Origin: Synechococcales cyanobacterium PMM_0073
GTDB lineage: Bacteria; Cyanobacteriota; Cyanobacteriia; Elainellales; Elainellaceae
Reading direction: 5' to 3'
DNA length: 14,580 nt
Assembly: GCA_949127695.1 (NCBI GenBank)
Contig: CASBQH010000383.1
Span: 1-14,580 of the forward strand
In this document: positions 7,158 to 13,479 of the stretch, in pieces
Numbering within the stretch: position 1 is the stretch's first letter
How the letters are laid out: each line of letters begins with the position of its first letter
Program-made: the position numbers and the translations under genes
Notes under the pieces: model-generated
The model's input: only the letters and a program-made list of their open reading frames with translations
Database searches by the model: none
What the model was told of the DNA's origin: nothing

Positions 7158-8595
7158 GCCTTGGCGAAATGAGGCTGTAGCCGGACTTGCGCTGATTAGT
7201 GGCCTGTTTCCAACGGCTGCAACGGCTCAGCCAGAGGCGATCTGTCGCGCCGAGCTGAGCCGTCAGATTGAGGCCATTACAGACTCTTCAGAGGCGCGCT
7301 GGGGCATTTTGGCAGAGAGCCTGGAGCCAAATCCGCGCAGAGTCTATGCCCAAAATGCCGATCAGCTGTTTATTCCAGCCTCCAACGTCAAGCTGTTGAC
7401 CACTGCGGCAGCTTTGACCGTGCTGGGCGACAGGTTCAGGATTCGCACGTCGGTCTATCAGCTGCCCAGCGAGGCATCCAGCCAAGAGATATCGCTGCGA
7501 GTAGTGGGCAGAGGCGACCCCAGCCTGACCGATATTCAGCTGCGGCAGCTCGCCCGCCAAATTGCTGAACGCGGGATTCAGCAGATCGATCGACTGGAGG
7601 CCGACGACCAATATTTTCAAGGCGTTCTTTCCAACCCCACTTGGGAGCAGGAAGATCTCGAGGCTGGCTATGGTGCGCCGTTTAATAGCCTAATCTTGAA
7701 CCAGAATGCAATTGGCCTGACCCTCATTCCGCAGGCAGTTGGGCAGAGTTTAGGCATTCATTGGGACGATCCGACTGAGGCAGAGGGCTGGCAAATTGTG
7801 AACCGTTCTACTACTGTTGCACCTAATGGCGGCGAGTTTTTAAACGTCGGTCGCGATCTCCAGCAGCCGATTTTACGAGTGGAGGGGCAACTCCGAGCCG
7901 GATCGGCTCCCGAACCTGTAGCCGTCTCAATTCCTGATCCAGCTAGCTATTTTCTAACTCAGTTCCAGCAGGCGCTAGCAGCAGAACAAATCCAGGTGCA
8001 GCAGAGCGAGTTGGCCAAAGTTCCCATTGCCGACATGCCTGAAACCGACATGACCGAAATCTCCGCAGTTGAGTCTACGCCCTTGAACGAACTGCTGATT
8101 GAAACCAACCAGCAGAGCAATAATCTTTACGCCGAAGCACTGCTCAGGCAGCTGGGCAAAACGCCCGAACCTGCCGCTAGTCCGATGGAGGCCGGGATCG
8201 CCAGATTGCAAAGCAGCCTAACTCAGCTGGGCGTCCGCTCAACCTATCAGTTGGCAGATGGCTCAGGACTGTCGCGCCAGAACCAGGCCAGCCCGCAGGC
8301 ATTGGTCGAGACTTTGCAGGCAATGCACCGCTCTCGCTATGCCGAAGCCTACCGCAACTCGCTGGCCACAGCCGGAGTGAGCGGAACGCTGGCAGCTCGG
8401 TTCAAACATACGCCGGTTCAGGGACAGTTTGCAGGTAAGACAGGTTCGCTGCGCGGCGTGGTGGCTCTGTCTGGATACCTGCAAGATCCAGCGCTGGCAG
8501 TCAGCATCTTGACTAATGCTGAGGCCGCTTCAGCAAATATTCAGCCTCAGATTGATGCCGTTTTAAAAACTCTCAAGCGGTGGGGATCATGTTAA
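7081..8595 (+). CDS. dacB: D-alanyl-D-alanine carboxypeptidase/endopeptidase, PBP4 (class C) family
   Basis: A periplasmic penicillin-binding protein that trims or cleaves peptidoglycan peptides. With ATG 7081 it has 504 residues. All three catalytic motifs are present: SxxK as SNVK (S101, K104) in FIPASNVKLL, SxN as SNN (346-348) in TNQQSNNLYAEALL, and KTG (453-455) in FAGKTGSLRGV. The large insert between the first two motifs is typical of PBP4. A hydrophobic stretch ending in Ala-x-Ala (about 31-49) looks like a Sec signal peptide, with an unusually long basic N-region. ATG 7081 is preceded by AGGTGAGGG; ATG 7102 is an alternative. No in-frame start exists after the aminotransferase stop before the signal peptide, so the 77-nt overlap is real or the N-region starts within it. 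Tight overlap implies translational coupling with the aminotransferase. Confidence 0.93.
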   Translation: MSDLRWCMSRRFFSRRSRGSQSSWLRPWRNEAVAGLALISGLFPTAATAQPEAICRAELSRQIEAITDSSEARWGILAESLEPNPRRVYAQNADQLFIPASNVKLLTTAAALTVLGDRFRIRTSVYQLPSEASSQEISLRVVGRGDPSLTDIQLRQLARQIAERGIQQIDRLEADDQYFQGVLSNPTWEQEDLEAGYGAPFNSLILNQNAIGLTLIPQAVGQSLGIHWDDPTEAEGWQIVNRSTTVAPNGGEFLNVGRDLQQPILRVEGQLRAGSAPEPVAVSIPDPASYFLTQFQQALAAEQIQVQQSELAKVPIADMPETDMTEISAVESTPLNELLIETNQQSNNLYAEALLRQLGKTPEPAASPMEAGIARLQSSLTQLGVRSTYQLADGSGLSRQNQASPQALVETLQAMHRSRYAEAYRNSLATAGVSGTLAARFKHTPVQGQFAGKTGSLRGVVALSGYLQDPALAVSILTNAEAASANIQPQIDAVLKTLKRWGSC

Positions 8596-8616
8596 CTTTT
8601 TGATCCCCACCGCTTG
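8574..8616. terminator. 16-bp perfect hairpin across the dacB stop codon, probable bidirectional terminator
   Basis: CAAGCGGTGGGGATCA (8574-8589) is the exact reverse complement of 8601-8616, with an 11-nt loop that contains the dacB stop TAA (8593-8595). The last dacB codons therefore form one arm. On the plus strand only a weak AT-rich tail follows. On the minus strand the stem is followed by AGAGTTTTTAAAA, a better T-run. It probably stops or stabilises dacB mRNA and also backs up termination of the convergent DUF1815 gene. Confidence 0.7.
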
Positions 8617-8711
8617 ACAATTTAAGAATTTAGCCCGATGATCAGAATAACTTATGTACAAGCTACAGATTTTGTTAAGCGACAGCTTCTCTCAGAAAAA
8701 GCCTAGAAGTA

Positions 8712-8762
8712 GTTTGAAAAAGCTGACTACAGGAAATCCACCCTAGTAGAGCCTTTTCAAAC
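8712..8762 (-). terminator. Imperfect hairpin downstream of the DUF1815 gene
   Basis: GTTTGAAAA (8712-8720) pairs with TTTTCAAAC (8754-8762). The stem continues, after one mismatch, with GCT/AGC and CTAC/GTAG around a 15-nt loop. On the minus strand it starts about 13 nt after the DUF1815 stop and is followed, about 11 nt on, by GCTTTTTCTG. A perfect GCCTTAAGGC palindrome (8763-8772) adjoins it. It is a candidate terminator or 3' stability element, less certain than the others. Confidence 0.45.
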
Positions 8763-8774
8763 GCCTTAAGGCAG

Positions 8775-9110
8775 CTAGACCGTAGCTAAATGACAGTCAG
8801 CGGGCTTAACTTGATATTTGACCAAGTTGCCTAGCTCTTGGAGCTGGCTGATCGCTTCCGCCCCTTCCAATTTCATCAATTCGCGGTCATCCCGCATTTC
8901 AGTCCAAGTAATCCCGTAGTCAGAAACCAGGAATCGAATCAAGTGGTTCTCACCCAGGCTCACCATAAAAGAGGCGCTATTCATCTGGCCTCCGCAGGTG
9001 TAGCAGGATGCCAGATATCCTCGCTGCTCTAGCACAGTCGCTAAAGCCTGAAGATCCATAACCAAATCTTGAACGAACTGGCGGTGTTGCTCTGCAAGTC
9101 TGAGGAACAT
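8775..9110 (-). CDS. DUF1815 family protein
   Basis: A 111-residue soluble protein of a cyanobacteria-restricted family (DUF1815) with no established function that I know of. The N-terminal helix MFLRLAEQHRQFVQDLVMDL is followed by YLASCYTCGG with a CxxC pair (C36, C39), then FMVSLGENHLIRFLVSDYGI and the acidic TWTEMRDDRELMKLEG segment, all strongly family-like. A third cysteine, C106, lies near the C-terminus. The CxxC could bind metal or be redox-active, but one CxxC alone does not prove either. The ATG follows AAGGAGG at 8 nt, an excellent ribosome-binding site that suggests high expression. It converges on dacB across a hairpin-rich 179-nt gap. Confidence 0.92.
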   Translation of the reverse strand: MFLRLAEQHRQFVQDLVMDLQALATVLEQRGYLASCYTCGGQMNSASFMVSLGENHLIRFLVSDYGITWTEMRDDRELMKLEGAEAISQLQELGNLVKYQVKPADCHLATV

Positions 9111-9160
9111 ATCGAAGACCTCCTTATCACCACACTTGTAAGACCATCTTAAATCTTTTT

Positions 9161-9200
9161 ATGTTTTCTTAAACATCTACCGAAAGTAAATTCTTTCAGT
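9161..9200 (-). promoter_or_regulatory. Two small hairpins in the DUF1815 upstream region
   Basis: ATGTTT-TCTT-AAACAT (9161-9176) and ACCGAAAG-TAAATT-CTTTCAGT (9179-9200, one G-T pair in RNA) are adjacent inverted repeats 50-90 nt before the DUF1815 start. They lie in an AT-rich stretch unlike the surrounding DNA. They could be leader hairpins or protein operators. No promoter could be fixed. Confidence 0.4.
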
Positions 9201-9545
9201 CCTTTTTTAAATTCAACGCAAAACTGTAGAGCTAATGGGTATTGAGATATAGCTGAGCGCTTGGCAGTCAGACTAACTGATAGATCGAGGCGATACAGTA
9301 TCAGGGGCGACAGTCGGGATGACAGTCAGTGAGAAGTCTTTGACGGCAGGCTCTATCTGGCCAGCTTGGTGAACGATCGAGTAATGGCTCGGTTGCTCAC
9401 GTTGCACTGCAAATCCTGATCTATCCCTAATAGCCTAGCGCAAATCTTAGATTGTTTGCCAACCGTAAATCTACTGACTTGATGCCGAACCTCGCTATCG
9501 TTGAATTCAGTCGCCGAGCAGGCTGTTCCGGAAGATTTGGCTGGG

Positions 9546-9559
9546 CTAGATTGATCTAG
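9546..9559 (-). terminator. Palindrome after the DUF2839 stop codon
   Basis: CTAGAT-TG-ATCTAG is a 6-bp dyad with a 2-nt centre, starting about 9 nt after the DUF2839 stop on the minus strand. It is enclosed by 7-bp arms (9517-9523 with 9563-9569). There is no T-run, so it is not a standard terminator; it may be a 3' processing structure or a binding palindrome. Confidence 0.3.
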
Positions 9560-9567
9560 TTCGCCTG

Positions 9568-9780
9568 CTAATTCACCTGCCACCAGCCCAATGCAGGGCC
9601 AATAAAGCGTATAGTGACCCAATAGAACACTAACAGGCCAATGCCAACCCAGGCTCCGCTTGTGCTCCAGCCGACAAACCGCTCGGCTTGGCTTTTTTTA
9701 ACTGGCAGCCAAGGCAGAATATTTTCTTCCTGGCCGTATTTCTCACCCAGTGATTCCTTACGCCGCTTAGAGTCTCCCAT
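9568..9780 (-). CDS. DUF2839 family small membrane protein
   Basis: A 70-residue protein matching the cyanobacterial DUF2839 family, function unknown. The basic N-terminus MGDSKRRKESLGEKYGQEE and ILPWLPVKKSQAERFV (21-36) precede one transmembrane helix (about 42-62, SGAWVGIGLLVFYWVTIRF), and the protein ends in GPALGWWQVN. The N-side is positive, which predicts an N-in topology with a very short tail outside. No good Shine-Dalgarno precedes the ATG. It lies 124 nt downstream of the helicase-like gene on the same strand, so they may share a transcript, although the gap is large enough for an own promoter. Confidence 0.9.
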   Translation of the reverse strand: MGDSKRRKESLGEKYGQEENILPWLPVKKSQAERFVGWSTSGAWVGIGLLVFYWVTIRFIGPALGWWQVN

Positions 9781-9904
9781 AGTTCAGACCGCCCACAATC
9801 ATGTCAAATGGATTCTGGCTCTGATTCTACCGCGTTGGGCTAAAAGCTGTGCTTGAAACGTCGCAGAAGGTAAGACAGGCTGCAAATGCCGATCAGCAGA
9901 GCCG

Positions 9905-11437
9905 CTAGTCGCCCACCATTAGCTGTTCAAACGGCATAAACAGGCTGGCATCGACATAGTTAATCCGAGCCAGCGGACTGAGTGCCGTCAGCACTTGCTG
10001 TCCATAGCTGCGGTGATTGACGCGGCTATCTAGCAAGGCCACCACACCATGCCCCCGCACGGGAGCTACGGCTCGCTGAAGCTCAGCCAGTGCCTGGGGC
10101 AGCAGATAGAGCCGGAACCAGTCTTGGCGCGACCGTTTATAAACCGCGACTCGCCCCGCCACCAGCGGATCTTCTAGCGAAGGCAGGGGCAAGGTGGCAA
10201 TCACCAGCAGATGCGGCGCGGGCAGTACAGCCTGATGCGCCCGCCAAAACTCCCAGCCCGTCACCAAAATGCCGCTCTCATCCAGGCAGGTTTTTTCCAC
10301 CTGCACTCGTGAGCCTAGCTCCCCTGCCAAAATTGATCCCACCTGCGCTTTGAGGGGCAGATCGCCAATCAGCAGCACCGTCAGCCCTTGATTGGCTCTG
10401 TAGCTAGCCGTCAGCAGCGCCCGAATTTCTTGAATCAGCACTGACTGAAACTGCGGCGTATTTGGCATGGGCAAGCCATCGGGCAAATAGAGCTGTAGCA
10501 GCTCATGCTGACGATTCAGCGAAAATTTGACGCAGGTTAGATCCTCTAGCCCCAGCCGCTGCTTGAAAATTGCGGCATCGGCTTCAAGATCTAGCGCGCC
10601 GCCAATTAGCACCACAGGCTGCTGCGCCCAGACGGGCTGAAGCTTGGGCGCAACCGTGGCCGGAGCAACATGCAGCGAGAACTGTCCCTGCTGGCGCGCC
10701 ACCTCTGCCCAAAGAATCTGCTCGTTGTCTTGCAGCCGCTGGCTCAGCTGTTGCCATACTGGCGGCCAAGCAGACTGAGCGATTTTGAGCCCTGCTGTAA
10801 ACTGCCGCAGCGCCTCGCAGTCTGGCGCTTCTAGCAGGTAGCGATCATAGGGATTAACCGGGTGCTGAAAGATGGAGCGGGTGAGCTGAACCCGCAGATC
10901 GCGGAGCTGATCAGCCTGCTCTGGCAGCTGTTGCTGCAACTGATCCCAGTCCTGACTTTTTAGCGTCAGCGTCAGCAGTTGGCGCGTCCAGTCTTCTAGA
11001 TGATCGGCTCCATCTACCACCGTCAAAATATTTTTGGGAAATCGTCCCTGAGCCAAGAGTCGATCGGTGAGCCAAGCTTGGGGCGTAGTTAGCAGCAGGC
11101 CGGGTTCATGCCAGTGGTCGCCAGTCCGCACCGGCTTATCGGTGGTAATCCACTGACGCAGGCGCGGTAGCTCTACCATCAGCAGTCGCTGCAAAACGGC
11201 CTCTGGCGCGACTAGAATTGCCGACTCTTGCCAGAGCAGCAGCGGCATTAAATAGCTGAGCCGATAGCGCCCATGATCGCCTGCCGGAGCACCCGCCTGA
11301 ATCAGCGCACTCCGTCCCAAGCGCATTGCCCTTGCCACCAGCCTCGCCATCGTCAAATGATGCGGCCAGTCAGGCTCTCCTTGCTCTCGTAAAAAAGCGC
11401 GGAGCTGTTGATGAACTTCGACCTCAATCACAGGCAT
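9905..11437 (-). CDS. Degenerate DinG/XPD-like superfamily 2 helicase, probably without ATPase activity
   Basis: The 510-residue protein aligns by eye with DinG-type helicases but its motifs are eroded. The Walker A site reads QAGAPAGDHGRYRLSYLMP (47-65), without the GKT lysine. The DEAH box reads VVDGADHL (140-147), keeping one Asp and a His. The motif V region reads TGWEFWRAHQ (393-402) instead of a GSFWEGVD-type motif. Motif VI (QxxGRxIR) is replaced by QRAVAPVRGHG (454-464), which looks shortened. Fold landmarks remain: LGLEDL (295-300), LYLPDGLP (316-323), LPLPSLEDPLVAGR (416-429) and GVVALLDSRVNHRSYG (464-479). No four-Cys FeS cluster is visible. From memory, related cyanobacterial proteins share the altered Walker A, so this would be a retained pseudoenzyme, perhaps binding nucleic acid. 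The ATG at 11437 begins MPVIEVEVHQQLRAFL; divergent to tyrA. Confidence 0.85.
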   Translation of the reverse strand: MPVIEVEVHQQLRAFLREQGEPDWPHHLTMARLVARAMRLGRSALIQAGAPAGDHGRYRLSYLMPLLLWQESAILVAPEAVLQRLLMVELPRLRQWITTDKPVRTGDHWHEPGLLLTTPQAWLTDRLLAQGRFPKNILTVVDGADHLEDWTRQLLTLTLKSQDWDQLQQQLPEQADQLRDLRVQLTRSIFQHPVNPYDRYLLEAPDCEALRQFTAGLKIAQSAWPPVWQQLSQRLQDNEQILWAEVARQQGQFSLHVAPATVAPKLQPVWAQQPVVLIGGALDLEADAAIFKQRLGLEDLTCVKFSLNRQHELLQLYLPDGLPMPNTPQFQSVLIQEIRALLTASYRANQGLTVLLIGDLPLKAQVGSILAGELGSRVQVEKTCLDESGILVTGWEFWRAHQAVLPAPHLLVIATLPLPSLEDPLVAGRVAVYKRSRQDWFRLYLLPQALAELQRAVAPVRGHGVVALLDSRVNHRSYGQQVLTALSPLARINYVDASLFMPFEQLMVGD

Positions 11438-11492
11438 TACCGCATCCTAGATGAACTTCATTTTGACACAAAGCCTGGGCTTCCTTGGGTGA

Positions 11493-11508
11493 GGGCAAAA
11501 GGGCAAAA
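11493..11508. repeat. 8-bp tandem repeat in the helicase-tyrA divergent region
   Basis: GGGCAAAA occurs twice without spacer, between the two divergent start codons. Significance is unknown; it could belong to the helicase-like gene promoter. Confidence 0.5.
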
Positions 11509-11535
11509 CCAGCTGCCGCAAGATCTCAATCCAGT

Positions 11536-11561
11536 TTAGAATCTGACGCTTAGAGTCTAAC
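11536..11561 (+). promoter_or_regulatory. Imperfect 12-bp direct repeat upstream of tyrA, candidate operator
   Basis: TTAGAATCTGAC (11536-11547) and TTAGAGTCTAAC (11550-11561) match at 10 of 12 positions with a 14-nt period. The second copy contains the palindrome TTAGA-G-TCTAA. The pair ends 32 nt before the chosen tyrA ATG, where a repressor or activator site would be expected. No regulator is identified. Confidence 0.4.
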
Positions 11562-11593
11562 AAACCACCTTGGCGGCATTGCCGGAAAGAGCT

Positions 11594-12439
11594 ATGCGGA
11601 TTGGGATCGTGGGATTGGGGTTAATTGGTGGTTCGCTGGCGATTGATCTGCGGCGACAGGGGCATTATCTGCTGGGGGTGAGTCGGCGGCCTGAGACCTG
11701 CCAGCAGGCGGTGAGCCAGGGCATGGTGGATCAAGCTGAGCCGGAAATGGCGCTGATGCAGAGCGCGGAGGTGATTTTTCTCTGCACGCCGCTCGGAGCG
11801 TTAGAGAACGCCGTGGATCAGCTCCTGCCGCATCTTTCGCCCAGCACCATTCTGACCGATGTGGGGTCGGTAAAAGCGCCTGTGGTGGCGCAACTTGCGC
11901 CTCGGTGGCCAAATTTTGTGGGCGGGCATCCGATGGCGGGCAAAGCAGAGAGTGGCTTGGAGGCGGCTGAGGCGGGTCTATTTGTCAATCGCGCCTATGT
12001 GCTCACCCCGACTGAGACCACGCCGCCCGCTGCGCTCAAAACAGTGGCTGGGCTGGCTGAATCGCTACAAAGCCAGCTTTACTACTGCGATCCGGTTGCC
12101 CATGATCGGGCTGTGGCCTGGATTTCGCATCTGCCAGTAATGCTGAGCGCTAGCTTGATTGCTGCCTGTTTGGCTGAGCCAGAGCCAGCGGTGGCGGAAT
12201 TAGCCGAAAATCTGGCTAGCTCTGGCTTTCGAGATACGAGCCGGGTCGGGGGCGGCAACCCAGAACTGGGCGTGATGATGGCGCGCTATAACCAGACAGC
12301 GCTGCTGCAATCGCTGTTGGCTTATCGCAAGCAGCTAGATGACATGATCCAGACGATTCAGCAGCAGGACTGGTCAGGACTGGAGCAGAAATTGGCTCAG
12401 ACCCAGCAAGGCCGGACTCGATTCAAGATTTGCCAGTAA
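11594..12439 (+). CDS. tyrA: Arogenate/prephenate dehydrogenase TyrA
   Basis: TyrA makes the last committed steps of tyrosine synthesis; characterised cyanobacterial forms prefer arogenate and NADP. The 281-residue protein starts with a Rossmann motif GLGLIGGSLA (7-16). Ser30-Arg31-Arg32 after the second strand suits the NADP 2'-phosphate. The catalytic histidine is H112 in GGHPMAG (110-116), the same residue number as I recall for Synechocystis TyrA. VAWISHLPVMLSASLI and LASSGFRDTSRVGGGNPELG, further on, are strongly conserved in the family. No ACT domain or chorismate mutase fusion is present. ATG 11594 is chosen because the protein then begins at the first strand (MRIGIVGLG) and GGAAAGAG lies just upstream; a TTG at 11570 would add eight non-conserved residues. 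It ends 20 nt from the convergent CCB gene. Confidence 0.96.
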   Translation: MRIGIVGLGLIGGSLAIDLRRQGHYLLGVSRRPETCQQAVSQGMVDQAEPEMALMQSAEVIFLCTPLGALENAVDQLLPHLSPSTILTDVGSVKAPVVAQLAPRWPNFVGGHPMAGKAESGLEAAEAGLFVNRAYVLTPTETTPPAALKTVAGLAESLQSQLYYCDPVAHDRAVAWISHLPVMLSASLIAACLAEPEPAVAELAENLASSGFRDTSRVGGGNPELGVMMARYNQTALLQSLLAYRKQLDDMIQTIQQQDWSGLEQKLAQTQQGRTRFKICQ

Positions 12440-12459
12440 AGCTAACCTGAGAAGCTGGC

Positions 12460-12993
12460 CTATTCAGCATCCAGCAGCTTCAGCCCCAAGGACTGCTTCA
12501 GTTCAGCTAGCTCATCTCGATGTCCTGTCACGGTGACTAGGCTTTGAGCAGTATCCCCAGACAAAAATTCGACCTGTAGCGCCACCTGCTCAGGACGCGC
12601 CGACTTTTGCCAGTAAAACCAGCCGGCCAGCGGAGCCAGCAGCAGCAGCAGCGGCCAGAGTCGAGCTGAGCCTGGAAACAGCATTGACAGCACCAGCGCC
12701 ATGCAGCCAAATCCAACTGCCGCCAAGCTCGACAGAAAGCTAGCCATAAACCAGCTGGGGCGCACCATGCCCTCATAAATCACCTGGTTCTGGGCAGCGC
12801 TGACTGAAGCCAGCCGATAGGAACGACCCACAAAATACTGCTGGAGCCGCTCTAACAACGGCTCACCCTGCTGCTCTGCCAAAAATCGGCTGACCTCAAT
12901 GCGATCTTTGGTGGAAGCGCGGATAAAAAACATCAGACCCACTGCCAAAAGAGCCGTGAGCAGCGCGGTGGAAGTCAGAACCGGAATTTGCAT
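12460..12993 (-). CDS. Cofactor assembly of complex C subunit B (CCB2/CCB4 family)
   Basis: A 177-residue membrane protein of the CCB2/CCB4 family. In chloroplasts, CCB proteins attach heme ci covalently to cytochrome b6. TM1 (about 5-25, TSTALLTALLAVGLMFFIR) is followed by a soluble segment with LLERLQQYFVGRSYR (46-60) and NQVIYEGMVRPSWF (69-82). TM2 (82-106) and TM3 (111-128) form a hairpin, then YWQKSARPEQVALQVE and SLVTVTGHRDELAELKQSLGLK. These segments agree with cyanobacterial proteins I remember under the CCB name. It starts 39 nt after the padR stop on the same strand, without a strong Shine-Dalgarno, so it is probably co-transcribed with padR. It converges on tyrA with a 20-nt gap and no visible terminator between them. 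Confidence 0.82.
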   Translation of the reverse strand: MQIPVLTSTALLTALLAVGLMFFIRASTKDRIEVSRFLAEQQGEPLLERLQQYFVGRSYRLASVSAAQNQVIYEGMVRPSWFMASFLSSLAAVGFGCMALVLSMLFPGSARLWPLLLLLAPLAGWFYWQKSARPEQVALQVEFLSGDTAQSLVTVTGHRDELAELKQSLGLKLLDAE

Positions 12994-13032
12994 GAGGCTG
13001 AATCAAACTTGCTAGAGCTTTTAGAGAAGATT

Positions 13033-13392
13033 TTAAGAGGGAGCAGAGAGCGGTTGCCCGACATAGCCCCGCCAAAGCTGCGCCAGTTCTTCGGCCTGCG
13101 ACTGCCAGTCTGGACAGATCTGGTACATTCGGCGCGGTCGCCCCCGCCCCTCTACTTTTTTCCAGTAGCCAGTAATGACGCTGGCATCTTCTAGAAATTT
13201 TAGGGCGCTGTAGAGCACCGTATCGGAAAGCCGATAGTTAGAATATTCTTGTTCCAATAAACTGATCAGCTCCGTGCCATAGGAGTCCTGACGTAGCAGT
13301 ACCGCCAGCACATAGCAGACAGCTAGCTCTTTGTTTAGATAAAACGGGGGCGGATTGCGAAAAAACTGATAAATATCTTCAAAAGTTGTCAT
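13033..13392 (-). CDS. PadR family transcriptional regulator, minimal (winged helix only)
   Basis: A 119-residue DNA-binding protein of the PadR family. The winged helix spans about 18-95: ELAVCYVLAVLLRQDSYGTE (22-41), the recognition region LSDTVLYSALKFLEDASVI (55-73), and a basic wing KKVEGRGRPRRMYQI (78-92). A short helix (96-110) follows; there is no long C-terminal dimerisation domain as in larger PadR proteins. Cysteines C26 and C93 are the only ones, and redox sensing is possible but unproven. The N-terminal MTTFEDIYQFFRNPPPFYL recalls a subfamily common in cyanobacteria. The ATG has AGGTAAG upstream. Its position immediately before the CCB gene suggests it controls that gene and itself. 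Confidence 0.93.
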   Translation of the reverse strand: MTTFEDIYQFFRNPPPFYLNKELAVCYVLAVLLRQDSYGTELISLLEQEYSNYRLSDTVLYSALKFLEDASVITGYWKKVEGRGRPRRMYQICPDWQSQAEELAQLWRGYVGQPLSAPS

Positions 13393-13426
13393 ATCGCTTA
13401 CCTAACCCAGTAGACAAACCAATCTG

Positions 13427-13448
13427 GCAGGCTGTTCGGCTGGCCTGC
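13427..13448 (-). promoter_or_regulatory. 6-bp inverted repeat just downstream of the padR -10 box
   Basis: GCAGGC (13427-13432) and GCCTGC (13443-13448) with a 10-nt spacer lie at or next to the predicted padR transcription start. The placement fits an autoregulatory operator or a hairpin at the 5' end of the mRNA. The motif is not the ATGT-N8-ACAT site reported for some PadR proteins. Confidence 0.35.
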
Positions 13449-13450
13449 TG

Positions 13451-13479
13451 GCTATATTGCGACAGTAAATTTGTGGCAA
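13451..13479 (-). promoter_or_regulatory. Predicted sigma-70-type promoter of padR-CCB
   Basis: On the minus strand, TTGCCA (13474-13479; 5 of 6 to TTGACA) is separated by 17 nt from TATAGC (13451-13456; 4 of 6 to TATAAT). A start near 13444 would give a leader of about 50 nt before the padR ATG. Confidence 0.45.

Larger units (their letters stand above)
9111..9567. other. Gene-poor stretch between DUF1815 and DUF2839
   Basis: About 457 nt with no convincing coding sequence. The part near 9111-9230 is AT-rich and is probably the DUF1815 promoter and leader. At 9267-9330 short related repeats occur: GACAGTC twice, 12 nt apart (about 9309-9327), and CAGTCAG twice (about 9268 and 9323). CTGATA and TATCAG at about 9279 and 9299 form a 6-bp dyad. 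At 9517-9569 AGCAGGC and GCCTGCT flank the CTAGATTGATCTAG palindrome just after the DUF2839 stop. No tRNA-like cloverleaf was seen. Confidence 0.6.

Noticed and set aside
9353..9622. An 89-codon minus-strand open frame between DUF1815 and DUF2839
   Set aside because: It overlaps the 3' end of DUF2839 in another frame, has a low-complexity Ser/Ala composition and resembles no known family.
9840..9907. A short hydrophobic peptide frame (ALLIGICSLSYLLRRFKHSF) just past the helicase-like stop on the minus strand
   Set aside because: There is no ATG, GTG or TTG start in frame before a stop codon. A frameshifted helicase extension is possible but unsupported.
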